64,000 nucleotides of DNA from Parvularcula sp038749595 (GTDB taxonomy: Bacteria > Pseudomonadota > Alphaproteobacteria > Caulobacterales > Parvularculaceae), in NCBI GenBank assembly GCA_038749595.1, contig JBCDHW010000009.1, positions 1 to 64,000 on the forward strand, read 5' to 3'. Position 1 is the stretch's first letter, and each line of letters begins with the position of its first letter. Position numbers and translations under genes: made by a program. The notes under the pieces are model-generated. The model worked only from the letters and a program-made list of their open reading frames with translations. It searched no databases and was not told the DNA's origin. Shown one piece after another: positions 35,960-44,462 of the stretch.

Positions 35960-37576
35960 ATGGAAACGCTAGCCCAAGACTTGCGCCAAATGCAGCGGAC
36001 GCCGCTTGCGGATGAGCATGTGGCGCTGATCCGCGAGCGCGGGACGGAGCGCCGCTATGCCGCTGGCGAGATGGTCGTTCGTCCAGGCGATCCGATGGAC
36101 GCGTTCATCTTTTGCGAAGAGGGTGAGATTGAGGTTGTTGATCCCGACACGCTCGAACGTGCGATCGAAGCCACGATTGGACCGACGCAATACCTTGGCG
36201 AGATTGCGTTTCTCAACGGTGGTCGATGGACGATGGCGCTGCGCGCTGCGCAAGATACACGGTGTACGGTTGTTCCGCGTGCGCCTATGCTTGAGCTCAT
36301 GGCGAACGTGCCGGAGATGAGTGACATCATCATTACGGTGTATGCGGCGCGTCGGCGGCGGACGTTCGAAGAACAGGCGAGTGTGCTGACGATCGTCGGA
36401 GCAGAGCGTGACTTAGCACTTGGCCGTGTTGCCGGTTTTGCGTCGCGCAACAAGATCCCGATGCGGCGATTTGATCTTGGTTCGGAGGACGCTGATCGTG
36501 TGCTGACGCGGGCTGGGCTTCCCCTTGATCAACCCGTTTTGCTCTACGGTGCCGATAAGGTTGTTGAGAACCCGACGCCGCGCGGTTTGGCGCGGTTTCT
36601 CGGGCTGGACCTAACGCTCGCGGGAGAGGACCAGTTCGACGTCGTCATCATCGGCGCGGGACCTGCAGGGATTGCGGCAGCCGTTTATGCGGGTGCGGAA
36701 GGTTTATCGGCGCTGGTGATTGAAGACCAAGTGATCGGCGGCCAAGCCGGGAGCTCGAGCCGAATTGAAAACTATATGGGTTTTCCCACCGGTATTTCCG
36801 GCGCAGATCTCTGTTTTCGCGGCGAAATTCAAGCTATGCGGCTTGGGACACGGTTCGTCATGCCGCGACGTGTCGTCGGTATACGGCGGAACGACGATGA
36901 GAGCTATTGCTTGACGCTCGACGACGGGGAGGAGATCCAATCGCGGGCCGTGGTCGTCGCGACGGGCGTTCAGTATAGGCGTCTACCGCTCGACCGCCTT
37001 GAAGACTTCGAGGGCCAAGGTGTCTTTTACGCAGCGACGGATCTTGAAGCGCGCCACTGCCGAGGCTCGGAAGCGGTCGTCATCGGCGGCGGCAATTCCG
37101 CAGGACAGGCGGCCATGTACCTGAGCCGAACGGCGAAGCACGTCCATGTTTTGGTTCGCGGAAAAGCACTCGCGGACTCAATGTCAGCCTACCTCTCAAA
37201 CCGGCTTGAACAGGACCCGCGGATTTCTATTCACTTCGAAAGTGAGTGTGCGGCCCTTAGCGGGAATGATCATCTCGAGTCGATTTGTATCAGGAACAAA
37301 TCAACAGGCGAACAACGCGACCTCGCAACGCCGGCACTTTTCGTCATGGTTGGCGCCGCACCGATGACTTCATGGCTCGGCGATTCGGTTGCAATGGACG
37401 ATAAGGGTTTCGTCATCACAGGTGTATCGGAGACGTGCAATTCTCCGTATGCCACATCCGCACCTGGCATTTACGCCGTCGGTGATGTCCGCGCCGGATC
37501 CACAAAACGCGTCGCCGCTGGCGTCGGCGAAGGCTCCGTCGTCATCGCCAGCGTTTGGAACTACCTCAACGGCTGA
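35960..37576 (+). CDS. Cyclic-nucleotide-binding domain fused to thioredoxin-reductase-like flavoprotein
   Basis: This 538-residue cytoplasmic oxidoreductase has three parts. Residues ~15-130 form a cNMP-binding domain (YAAGEMVVRPGDPMDAFIF, GEIAFLNGGRW). Residues ~135-215 are a thioredoxin-like segment without a CxxC. Residues ~222-538 form a thioredoxin-reductase-type flavoprotein with FAD motif DVVIIGAGPAGIAAAVYA and NADPH motif AVVIGGGNSAGQAA, ending with the FAD-contacting GIYAVGDVRAGSTKRVAAGVGEG. The redox CxxC that precedes the NADPH motif in true reductases is missing: that stretch reads GVFYAATDLEA. It is therefore not a disulfide reductase in the usual way, and electrons may go to another acceptor. 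The start ATG has GAGGAGG nearby. Ligand of the cNMP domain is unknown. Confidence 0.88.
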   Translation: METLAQDLRQMQRTPLADEHVALIRERGTERRYAAGEMVVRPGDPMDAFIFCEEGEIEVVDPDTLERAIEATIGPTQYLGEIAFLNGGRWTMALRAAQDTRCTVVPRAPMLELMANVPEMSDIIITVYAARRRRTFEEQASVLTIVGAERDLALGRVAGFASRNKIPMRRFDLGSEDADRVLTRAGLPLDQPVLLYGADKVVENPTPRGLARFLGLDLTLAGEDQFDVVIIGAGPAGIAAAVYAGAEGLSALVIEDQVIGGQAGSSSRIENYMGFPTGISGADLCFRGEIQAMRLGTRFVMPRRVVGIRRNDDESYCLTLDDGEEIQSRAVVVATGVQYRRLPLDRLEDFEGQGVFYAATDLEARHCRGSEAVVIGGGNSAGQAAMYLSRTAKHVHVLVRGKALADSMSAYLSNRLEQDPRISIHFESECAALSGNDHLESICIRNKSTGEQRDLATPALFVMVGAAPMTSWLGDSVAMDDKGFVITGVSETCNSPYATSAPGIYAVGDVRAGSTKRVAAGVGEGSVVIASVWNYLNG

Positions 37577-37699
37577 GTCTGTTTGCGACAATGCAAATTG
37601 TGCGCGTGAAAGCATACACCGGGGTGGATTCAAATCCGAAGTGCGAAATTCGAGGCGCCCACGCGGCTTTGCGGTGAGGCGCGGAGCCTGTGTGATGGG

Positions 37700-38322
37700 A
37701 CGACCCAGTTTGGACGCGCCCTGATTGAGCTCAACATTGACATCATCTGCGCGAACACACCCCAAGGCCAAAGGCCGGGTCGAACGGGCCAATCGCACCT
37801 TGCAAGATCGTCTCGTGAAAGAGCTGCGCCTGCGCAGCATCTCCACGATTGAGGCGCCAATGCCTTCGCTGAAGCCTTCACGACCGACTACAACAGCCGG
37901 TTCGAAAAGCCTGCGAAGAACCGCAAGAATATGCACCGTCCCCTCGCCCCACATGAGGTGTTGGACGGCGCGATGTGCGTCACGTCATAGCGCACAGCCT
38001 CACCCTGCTCTACGACAAGGTCATGTTTATCCTCGAAGAAAGCGAGATCACCAAAGAGCTGCCGCGCAAGCGGATGACAGTCTGTGACTACCCCGATGGA
38101 CGGCTAGAGATCGAGTATCAAGGCGTGGTGCTGCCCTACCGAACCTTCGATAAGATCCGCGAGGTCAACCGCGCTGCCATCGTCGAGAACAAACGCCTTG
38201 GCCCCGTCCTCGAGATGATCGCTGAGAAACAGAAACACCGCCAGGTGACACGCAGCAAGCGAACCCCCAAAAGACGTGGGCAGGGGAAGAACATCTTTCA
38301 AAAAAGTGCTTCAGGCCAATAG
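37700..38322 (+). pseudogene. Frameshifted remnant of an ISNCY-type transposase
   Basis: The C-terminal half of an ISNCY-family transposase can be followed through at least three reading-frame changes. The pieces are QFGRALIELNIDIICANTPQ (from about 37706), then AKGRVERANRTLQDRLVKEL (from ~37760), then NAFAEAFTTDYNSRFEKPAK and HRPLAPHEVLDGAMCV (from ~37860), and finally LTLLYDKVMFILEESEITK to VLPYRTFDK and AAIVENKRLGPVLEMIAEKQ (to 38322). The catalytic D/E region upstream is absent. No terminal inverted repeats could be seen. It is a dead element. Confidence 0.85.
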
Positions 38323-38373
38323 ACTCGGCATGTGCGGCGTTGACGAGAATGCGCCCAATATATAGTGTCGGAC

Positions 38374-38391
38374 CCTTTTCTCTAAAAAAGG
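38374..38391. promoter_or_regulatory. AT-rich hairpin and possible promoter before the orphan gene
   Basis: CCTTTT (38374-38379) pairs with AAAAGG (38386-38391), followed by an AT-rich GATATAAATA that could serve as a -10 region for the gene at 38420. The hairpin could equally be a leftover terminator of the dead transposase. Confidence 0.35.
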
Positions 38392-38419
38392 ATATAAATA
38401 GCAAGGGTTAGTGAGATTG

Positions 38420-38893
38420 ATGGGACGAAGAAAGCAATTACAAGGTTTAGCGAATGATTTTTGTCATTCATTCATTAGTCGAAATAATGATATATGCGGT
38501 TATTGGGGTATTGGTGTCCTATACCGCTATGCGAATTTGTGCGAGTCGCTAGAAATGACACTTAGCCTTACAAAGCGAAGCATCGATCCGGTCGGCGCGC
38601 TACTACATACAATCATTCATCAATACCAAGAACAGTTTTATGAGATGCTTGAGCGACAAGGGCTTCAACGTGATTGGGTCAAACAATGCATAGTTCGACT
38701 TGAATTTGACACCTCCACCCCACCAACTACAAGATTTGGCGAAGATTTGGGTGATCCGTTTCTTTGCGAAGTAGTCACAGTTGATGATAGCGGAAAGAAA
38801 CGTAGTGCTGCACGAATGCAGTATTGCCGCCCCCATGATCCTAGACGAGAACAACGGAGTACCAGGGCGAAAACAGCTGAACCACTCTTCTGA
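38420..38893 (+). CDS. Orphan hypothetical protein of foreign composition
   Basis: I cannot assign a function. The 157-residue product begins MGRRKQLQGLANDFCHSF and has aromatic-rich helices (RNNDICGYWGIGVLYRYANL) and a basic, low-complexity end. It has no signal peptide, membrane segment or catalytic motif. An in-frame GTG at 38411 is an alternative start with AGGG nearby. Its DNA is clearly richer in A+T than the flanking genes, and it sits just after a broken transposase and before a palindromic GC-rich patch, all pointing to horizontal gain. Similar small MGRRK-type proteins of unknown role seem familiar from alphaproteobacterial genomes, but that is recollection rather than a match made here. 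Confidence 0.6.
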   Translation: MGRRKQLQGLANDFCHSFISRNNDICGYWGIGVLYRYANLCESLEMTLSLTKRSIDPVGALLHTIIHQYQEQFYEMLERQGLQRDWVKQCIVRLEFDTSTPPTTRFGEDLGDPFLCEVVTVDDSGKKRSAARMQYCRPHDPRREQRSTRAKTAEPLF

Positions 38894-39287
38894 TAGCGCC
38901 GCGTCGCGGCGGGGCTCTCCGCACCCAACGCCGTGGGTCGCGGCTCTCGGCCTTTGGGTGGGCCGAGCCGCGCCCCTGACGGCTACGCATCGACAATAAG
39001 GAAACGCCAAAGTACTCTCGCGTAAATATAGAAAGCACACCGTCGCATCTCTATTTTGCTCAGCCTAACGCATTTCTACTTTGGTCTAACAATGTCGCAG
39101 CAACGTAGAAACGCGATAGTTTGCCAAGTTGGATGTACGACAGGCTCCTGTTCAGCATTTATGAGGGTTGGAAGGACTGTCAGCCTAGATCCGGGTTAGA
39201 GATTCGACGAAGTAATTGAGATCCCGGAAAGAGGCGTAAGCGAGTTTGGATTGCCTGCCCTTTAGCGTGGGAGACGGATTAAAGACA
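38894..39287. other. Intergenic patch with GC-rich palindromes
   Basis: No gene is seen in these ~390 bases. A 13-base palindrome, GCCGCG-T-CGCGGC, lies at 38898-38910. A strong hairpin with outer arms CGCGGC and GCCGCG and inner arms CGGCC and GGCCG spans 38939-38972. They resemble REP-like elements or relics of a mobile element. The right half is AT-richer and featureless. Confidence 0.5.
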
Positions 39288-39872
39288 ATGACAAAGGCGC
39301 CCTCTTGGCCGTTTGCTTCGTCTACTTTGGCGGTCGTTACTTTTGTCGCCTCGGTCTATGTGTCCTTCAAGGTAAATGGTGTTTTGTTCAGTACGGTGCC
39401 GATAGTCGACCTCGGTCGATGGGGCGGTGTGCGGTATACTGATCTTGCTGATGGCGAGATCTGGCGGTTCTTTACGGCACAGCTGGTGCACGTGAAGTCG
39501 CCGCACATGCTCTACAACGCCGGATGCCTGTTAATGGTCGGCGGACTTGTCGAACGCCACCTTGGCTTCATCTGTACACTTGTCTTATGGGCTGTTGCCG
39601 GGGGCGTTGCGACGCTGATCAGCCCGGTCTAGGTTCCGTACCCGTACAATATCGGATCGGGCGCTTCCCAAGCCGTTTTCACCTTTGTTGGATGCGCCTG
39701 TGTCCTGGCGATCCGTGGTCGGCTTAAAGGGCGCTTGGCGTTCGCCGCGATCGGCCTTGCCCTCTTTCCCGCGCTCGGCTTAGACCTTGTTTTTGCAGGT
39801 TATCCAAAGCCGGGGCACATGCTGGCACTCTTTGCGGGTGCTGCGTTTACTTACCGGTTTCGCGACCGTTGA
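39288..39872 (+). pseudogene. Rhomboid-family intramembrane protease interrupted by an in-frame TAG
   Basis: The frame from ATG 39288 reads a rhomboid-type membrane protein to a TAG at 39630-39632, then continues in the same frame without further break to TGA at 39872 (194 codons in all). Before the stop are WRFFTAQLVHVKSPHMLYNA, the family's first conserved block, and a helix ending LWAVAGGVATLISPV. After it come the nucleophile motif NIGSGASQAVFTF (Ser in GxSx) and the catalytic-His helix PKPGHMLALFAGAAFTYR. The active-site Ser and His both lie after the amber codon, so the truncated form is inactive. A single base change or sequencing error would restore it; the well-kept downstream frame argues for a very recent event. 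Confidence 0.85.
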
Positions 39873-40050
39873 CTCAAAACCAGAGGGGGTTTGAGGGCGC
39901 AGAGGCGCTTCGGTCAGTCTGCTAGAGCGCTCTGCTGGGCGGCTGGTGGCTCGTTATGGAGGTCGTTCGCCCGGTGGAGGGTTGAACGAGGGCCGGAAAG
40001 TGTGTCACTTTCCGGATGCGCAGCAGGGCAACGCGCCCGGGAGGTCCGCT

Positions 40051-41370
40051 ATGGCGGGCAGAACGTCTGTCCGTGGACAGGACGCGCCGAACGATGGAGA
40101 GCGGTCAGCGCTGGCCCACCGGTTCGCCGTTATTCGTAAGCGTTCGGAGCAATTGGCGCGCCACTTGACCCCCGAAGATATGGTGCTTCAGGCAATGCCC
40201 GACGCCAGCCCCGTTCGTTGGCACCTCGCCCACACCACATGGTTCTTTGAAGAGTTTATCCTCGGGCCTTTCTCCGAAAACTATGAGGCGCATCACCCTC
40301 AGTATAGATACCTTTTCAATAGCTATTACGAAGCCGTGGGCGAACGGTGGCCACGGATGAATCGTGGGCTTCTTTCTCGCCCCTCCCCGGCAGAGATCCT
40401 GCTTTATCGAGAAGACATCACCGAGCGTGTTCTTCGCCTCATCCATTCCATCTCAGACGATTGCTGGGCGGAGATGGCGGAGCTCCTGACGGTTGGTTGC
40501 CACCATGAAGAACAGCACCAGGAACTTTTGTGTACGGACATTAAGGCCGCGTTCGGTTTGAACCCGATCTTTCCAGAGGCCTTTCCCTTGGGCGAGCACG
40601 GCTGGCGAGAAGATGGCGAAACAGTGGCGGCGGCGAATGAACGGTGGATCGCCTACGAAGGCGGCTTAACGGAAATAGGCGCGCACGAACAAGGGTTTGC
40701 GTTTGACAATGAGACCCCTCGCCATCGCGTTTGGCTTGAAGATTACGAGTTGCACGGAACACCTGTGACCGCTGGGCAGTTCCTCGATTTTATGGACGAT
40801 GGCGGCTATCGCAATCCATCGCTGTGGCTTTCAGATGGCTGGGACTGGCTCCAGTCAGAGGGCGTCGACTGCCCTCTCTATTGGCACTTTATCGATGGTG
40901 ACTGGTTTGAGTTCACTCTTCACGGCCTTGTCCCCCTACGCCGTGACCGCATCTTAACCCACATCTCCGCCTACGAAGCGTTCGCCTTCGCAAGTTGGGC
41001 CCAGGCGCGGCTGCCCTACGAGGCAGAACTCGAGCGCGCGTTGGTCGGCGAGGACCCCAACGACGCGCAGTGGCTCGATCCTGACGGTATCATTCATCCG
41101 CGTTTGGCCGGGCGTGATCAAAGACTGGGATCAGCCTACGGATCAGTGTGGGACTGGACGCAGAGCGCTTATTCTGCATACCCCGGTTACCGACCGATGG
41201 AGGGCGCGCTGGGTGAATATAACGGCAAATTTATGTCGTCGCAGCTGGTCTTAAAGGGCGGAAGTTGTGCGACGCCGCCTGGCCACATTCGGGCCAGCTA
41301 TCGCAATTTTTTCCCGCCCCATGCACGCTGGCAGTTCACCGGGATCCGGCTCGCGCGCGGCACCGACTAA
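40051..41370 (+). CDS. egtB: EgtB-like iron-dependent sulfoxide synthase
   Basis: EgtB joins hercynine to a thiol in ergothioneine synthesis using non-heme iron and oxygen. The N-terminal DinB-like domain has the iron ligands in WHLAHTTWFFEEF (residues 57-69) and HHEEQHQE (151-158; His152 and His156 in HxxxHxE). The C-terminal formylglycine-enzyme-like domain includes FDNETPRHRVWLEDYELH, TAGQFLDFMDDGGY and the family end LKGGSCATPPGHIRASYRNFF. The length of 439 residues is typical. The ATG at 40051 follows GGGAGG. No egtD methyltransferase is adjacent, so ergothioneine production rests on a gene elsewhere or on a related product. OvoA-like activity is possible but there is no methyltransferase domain. 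Confidence 0.9.
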   Translation: MAGRTSVRGQDAPNDGERSALAHRFAVIRKRSEQLARHLTPEDMVLQAMPDASPVRWHLAHTTWFFEEFILGPFSENYEAHHPQYRYLFNSYYEAVGERWPRMNRGLLSRPSPAEILLYREDITERVLRLIHSISDDCWAEMAELLTVGCHHEEQHQELLCTDIKAAFGLNPIFPEAFPLGEHGWREDGETVAAANERWIAYEGGLTEIGAHEQGFAFDNETPRHRVWLEDYELHGTPVTAGQFLDFMDDGGYRNPSLWLSDGWDWLQSEGVDCPLYWHFIDGDWFEFTLHGLVPLRRDRILTHISAYEAFAFASWAQARLPYEAELERALVGEDPNDAQWLDPDGIIHPRLAGRDQRLGSAYGSVWDWTQSAYSAYPGYRPMEGALGEYNGKFMSSQLVLKGGSCATPPGHIRASYRNFFPPHARWQFTGIRLARGTD

Positions 41371-41421
41371 GAGGCGCGTTGCCGCATTGGCGTTTGAACA
41401 GCGGGAGCCCAAGTACTCAAT

Positions 41422-41799
41422 ATGACAAGCGAAGTGACCGTTTTTTACGATGGCGCCTGCCCGCTTTGCGTGCGGGAGATCGCTCTTTTGCGGCGCCTTG
41501 ATCGGCGCGATCGTTTGGCGTTTGAGAATGTTGCCGATCCTGACGCGCCGATCAGTTGTGCGGTCGATCGCCAAGCGCTCCTCGCACGTTTTCACGCGCG
41601 GTTGCCCAACGGCGATATCGTCGACGGTGCGCGTGCCTTCACCGAAGCTTATGCTCGGCTTCCAGGATTAGGCTTTGTTGGCGCGCTCGGCCGGTTCGCT
41701 CCCACTAGAGGTGCGCTCAACGCTCTGTACGCAGTCTTTTTGCGCCTTCGGCCCAGCCTTCAGGGACTTGCCCGCTGGGCGGATCGGCGAAATGCCTAA
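41422..41799 (+). CDS. DCC-family thiol-disulfide oxidoreductase-like protein
   Basis: This 125-residue DUF393 protein begins MTSEVTVFYDGACPLCVRE. The YDGxCxxC motif with Cys13 and Cys16 defines the DCC family, thioredoxin-like proteins whose redox role is suspected but little tested. ALLARFHARLPNGDIVDGARAFTEAY is the second family block. It lies 51 bases after the EgtB gene, in the same direction, and may be cotranscribed. Its 3' end overlaps by 132 bases the 3' end of a second DCC gene on the opposite strand. The start has GGGAG upstream. Confidence 0.87.
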   Translation: MTSEVTVFYDGACPLCVREIALLRRLDRRDRLAFENVADPDAPISCAVDRQALLARFHARLPNGDIVDGARAFTEAYARLPGLGFVGALGRFAPTRGALNALYAVFLRLRPSLQGLARWADRRNA

Positions 41800-42129
41800 G
41801 GCTTTAAGCGTGCCATTCCGTATACCGCGGAGTGACGGATAAACGCGCTTCAAAAGCTCCGGATGCGTTAGATAAGGCAGCCCCGTCCAACGCGGCGCAA
41901 GATTGGTGTGGATGAAACGCAATGCATCGCCGTGCGTCAACACGACATCGCCGGTATCGACGATAAAGCTCTCGTCGATTTCAAAACCCCGCGCGGCGTA
42001 GGCATCAACGATATCGCCAGCGACGCGCCCGTCAATTAATTCCACCTCGCCAACGCGGCGGCGGAGCTGCGCAAACCGCATGTAATTGGCGCAAAACGGG
42101 CAGTCTCCGTCATAGACGATGCGGATCAT
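41668..42129 (-). CDS. Second DCC-family protein, convergent and overlapping
   Basis: This 153-residue protein starts MIRIVYDGDCPFCANYMRF with Cys10 and Cys13 in the YDGxCxxC motif. A family block near FIVDTGDVVLTHGDALRFI follows. It belongs to the same DUF393 family as the gene at 41422 but is not a close copy. The C-terminal ~45 residues (after RNGTLKALG) lie in the overlap with the convergent paralog, are basic and low in structure, and may be only a read-through tail. The ATG at 42129 is supported by GGAGG upstream on the minus strand; it diverges from glpK with 78 bases between them. Confidence 0.8.
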   Translation of the reverse strand: MIRIVYDGDCPFCANYMRFAQLRRRVGEVELIDGRVAGDIVDAYAARGFEIDESFIVDTGDVVLTHGDALRFIHTNLAPRWTGLPYLTHPELLKRVYPSLRGIRNGTLKALGISPIRPAGKSLKAGPKAQKDCVQSVERTSSGSEPAERANKA

Positions 42130-42207
42130 TGGTGACCTCCAACTCAATATATGAGAGATACCGGCGGCGTTAGAAAGTGCGACCAAGCCGCCGAGGGAGA
42201 CAGCACG

Positions 42208-43698
42208 ATGGGTGATGCAATTCTTGCGATTGATCAGGGTACGACGTCTTCACGATCGATCGTCTTCTCTTCCGGCGGCACGATGTTGGCGACGGCGCAG
42301 GAGGAGTTCCCTCAAATCTATCCTGCCGAAGGTCACGTCGAACATGACCCGGAAGCCATCTGGTCATCCGTCCTCTCAACAGCACAGGCAGCCCTCAAGT
42401 ACGCGGAGTCGCAGGGTCATCGGGTTATGGGTATAGGGATCACCAACCAGCGCGAAACGATTGTCGTCTGGGACCGAAAGACCGGCAAACCCATTTATAA
42501 CGCCATCGTTTGGCAAGATCGCCGGACCTCAGCATACTGCACAGACCTTGCCGATGCAGGCCACGAAGCCCTCATTAAGGAACGCACAGGATTGCTGCTT
42601 GACCCCTACTTTTCCGCGTCAAAGCTTGCCTGGATCCTCGATCACGTTGAGGGCGCACGGAACGCGGCGGAAGCTGGCAACCTTGCGGCAGGGACGATCG
42701 ACACGTTCCTCGTCTGGAGGCTAACCGGGGGTAAGGTTCACGCGACGGATGCGACAAATGCCTGTCGTACCAGCCTTTTTAATATTCATACCCAGGAATG
42801 GGATGACGATCTCCTGAACCTCTTCAGTATACCGCGCGCAATTCTTCCAGACGTCCGGGATAGCGCCGATGACTTTGGAACAACGGATGCGGAGCTTTTC
42901 GGCAAACCGCTGAACCTGCGCGGGGTGGTCGGGGACCAACAGGGCGCGACCGTGGGTCAAGCCTGTTTCGCGCCAGGCTCGATGAAGGCCACTTACGGCA
43001 CGGGGTGCTTCGTTCTTGCCAACACCGGCGATCGAGTAAAACTTTCCGAGCACCGACTGCTTTCGACCGTGGCGTATCGTATCAACGGGGAAACAACGTA
43101 CGCCCTTGAGGGTTCGATCTTTATCGCGGGCGCCGCCGTGCAATGGCTCCGCGACGAACTGGGCGTGTTGGATTCGGCTCGTGAAACGGCTGAGCGGGCA
43201 GCACGTGCGCAAAGCGACGCAGACGTCATCATGGTTCCTGCCTTCACCGGCATAGGCGCACCCCATTGGTCGGCCGACGCACGCGGAGCAATTTTCGGAA
43301 TGACGCGCGCAACGGGGCCGGACGAATTGGCGCGCGCCGCGCTCGAAGGTGTCATTTATCAGACCAATGATCTTATCGAAGCGATGAAAGCCGACGGAAT
43401 GCCGATCTCAGGCCTGAGCGTCGACGGCGGGATGGTGGCGAATGACTGGTTTGTGCAGCAACTTGCTGATATTCTTGGCTTAACCGTGTCCAGGCCCAAG
43501 GTTTTGGAGACAACGGCGCTGGGTGCCGCGTATTTAGCATTCTTACAGGCCGGAGTATTTTCGTCGCTGAAAGACGTTCAAAGTCTCGCGTCAGTGGACA
43601 GAACATTTTCTTTCGCGATGGGTGACGACGAACGAGCGCAGCGTCTGGCCAAATGGAAAACTTGCGTCGACGCTGTGTTACGTGTTGCGCAGGCTTAG
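42208..43698 (+). CDS. glpK: Glycerol kinase
   Basis: The enzyme phosphorylates glycerol to sn-glycerol 3-phosphate with ATP. The sequence shows FGGY-kinase landmarks: ILAIDQGTTSSRSIVF at the N-terminus, VEHDPEAIW, GITNQRETIVVWDRKTGKP, AIVWQDRRTS, TDATNACRTSLFNI, GDQQGATVGQACF and the C-terminal MVANDWFVQQLADIL. The length of 496 residues is normal. The ATG at 42208 follows GAGGGAGA. No glycerol facilitator, glycerol-3-phosphate dehydrogenase or regulator is next to it, so it is a lone catabolic gene here. The allosteric-site context cannot be judged. Confidence 0.95.
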   Translation: MGDAILAIDQGTTSSRSIVFSSGGTMLATAQEEFPQIYPAEGHVEHDPEAIWSSVLSTAQAALKYAESQGHRVMGIGITNQRETIVVWDRKTGKPIYNAIVWQDRRTSAYCTDLADAGHEALIKERTGLLLDPYFSASKLAWILDHVEGARNAAEAGNLAAGTIDTFLVWRLTGGKVHATDATNACRTSLFNIHTQEWDDDLLNLFSIPRAILPDVRDSADDFGTTDAELFGKPLNLRGVVGDQQGATVGQACFAPGSMKATYGTGCFVLANTGDRVKLSEHRLLSTVAYRINGETTYALEGSIFIAGAAVQWLRDELGVLDSARETAERAARAQSDADVIMVPAFTGIGAPHWSADARGAIFGMTRATGPDELARAALEGVIYQTNDLIEAMKADGMPISGLSVDGGMVANDWFVQQLADILGLTVSRPKVLETTALGAAYLAFLQAGVFSSLKDVQSLASVDRTFSFAMGDDERAQRLAKWKTCVDAVLRVAQA

Positions 43699-43715
43699 CG
43701 ATCGCTTATGTTCGA

Positions 43716-44462
43716 TCAGCGAACGTCGGGATACTGATTGTCGAGGCCACGGCGCTGGCCCAAACCCCAGCGGATCCCCACCTTGAGGTAAATCCAGTTC
43801 GCTTTGAGTGGCCCCCAGGCCGCAATCCGCCGGTCTGAGGTCTGCACAATACGGTCAACAAGCCTAATCCGGCCACGCGCGGTCATCTTTATACAGAGGT
43901 CCGCCTCTTCCATCACTTTCATCTGAGGATCACACCCGCCCACGGCGAGGAAAGCGCTCCGCTTAAAGAACATCGCATGATCACCGAACAGGAGACGGCA
44001 GCCACGCACGAAGAGGTGGGGACGGAACAAAAGCGGCGCATACCATGTTTTCAGCCAGTTATGGAGGCTGGTAACCCAGCGGGTTTGTCTCTCCCCGCAT
44101 AAAATTGCCGTGAACCCCGCGAGAACCGTCTTAGGGTCCTCAAGTGTTTGATCGATCACATTTATTGCGTCGAGCGGCAGCGCCGTATCGGCGTGGAGTA
44201 CGCAGATATGCTCCGTATGTGTTTCGTCCACACCGCGGTTGATCTGGCGCGCCCGACCGGCTGGCGTTTGCTCGACGACGCAAAAGCCAAGCTCTTTTGC
44301 AACGTCTACGGTATGATCCGTACTCCCACCGTCAACAACGATGACTTCGCTCGGCTTCGGGTCGAGTGCAGCGATGTTACGCGCCAGCGGGCGCAACGCT
44401 TTTTCTTCGTTGAGCGTTGGGATGACCAGCGCGACGGGGGCTACGCGAGAAGATGTGGCCAC
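43716..44462 (-). CDS. TIGR04283-family glycosyltransferase (GT2)
   Basis: This 248-residue GT-A enzyme shows ALVIPTLNEEKAL, EVIVVDGGSTDHT and the metal-binding CVLHADTALP, all typical of family 2 transferases. It carries the later WYAPLLFRPHLFVRG and GDHAMFFKRSAF blocks of the TIGR04283 subgroup, called rSAM/selenodomain-associated transferase 2. It overlaps the next upstream gene (TIGR04282) by 22 bases, and both lie in an operon with an SDR reductase and ArsM. In several bacteria these two transferases accompany ArsM and are proposed to build arsenosugars. The sugar donor and acceptor are unknown. A basic tail ends the protein. Confidence 0.88.
   Translation of the reverse strand: MATSSRVAPVALVIPTLNEEKALRPLARNIAALDPKPSEVIVVDGGSTDHTVDVAKELGFCVVEQTPAGRARQINRGVDETHTEHICVLHADTALPLDAINVIDQTLEDPKTVLAGFTAILCGERQTRWVTSLHNWLKTWYAPLLFRPHLFVRGCRLLFGDHAMFFKRSAFLAVGGCDPQMKVMEEADLCIKMTARGRIRLVDRIVQTSDRRIAAWGPLKANWIYLKVGIRWGLGQRRGLDNQYPDVR

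Noticed and set aside
37612..37640. tRNA T-loop-like string GGATTCAAATCC
   Set aside because: The stem does not pair as a T-arm and no acceptor, D or anticodon arms are found around it.
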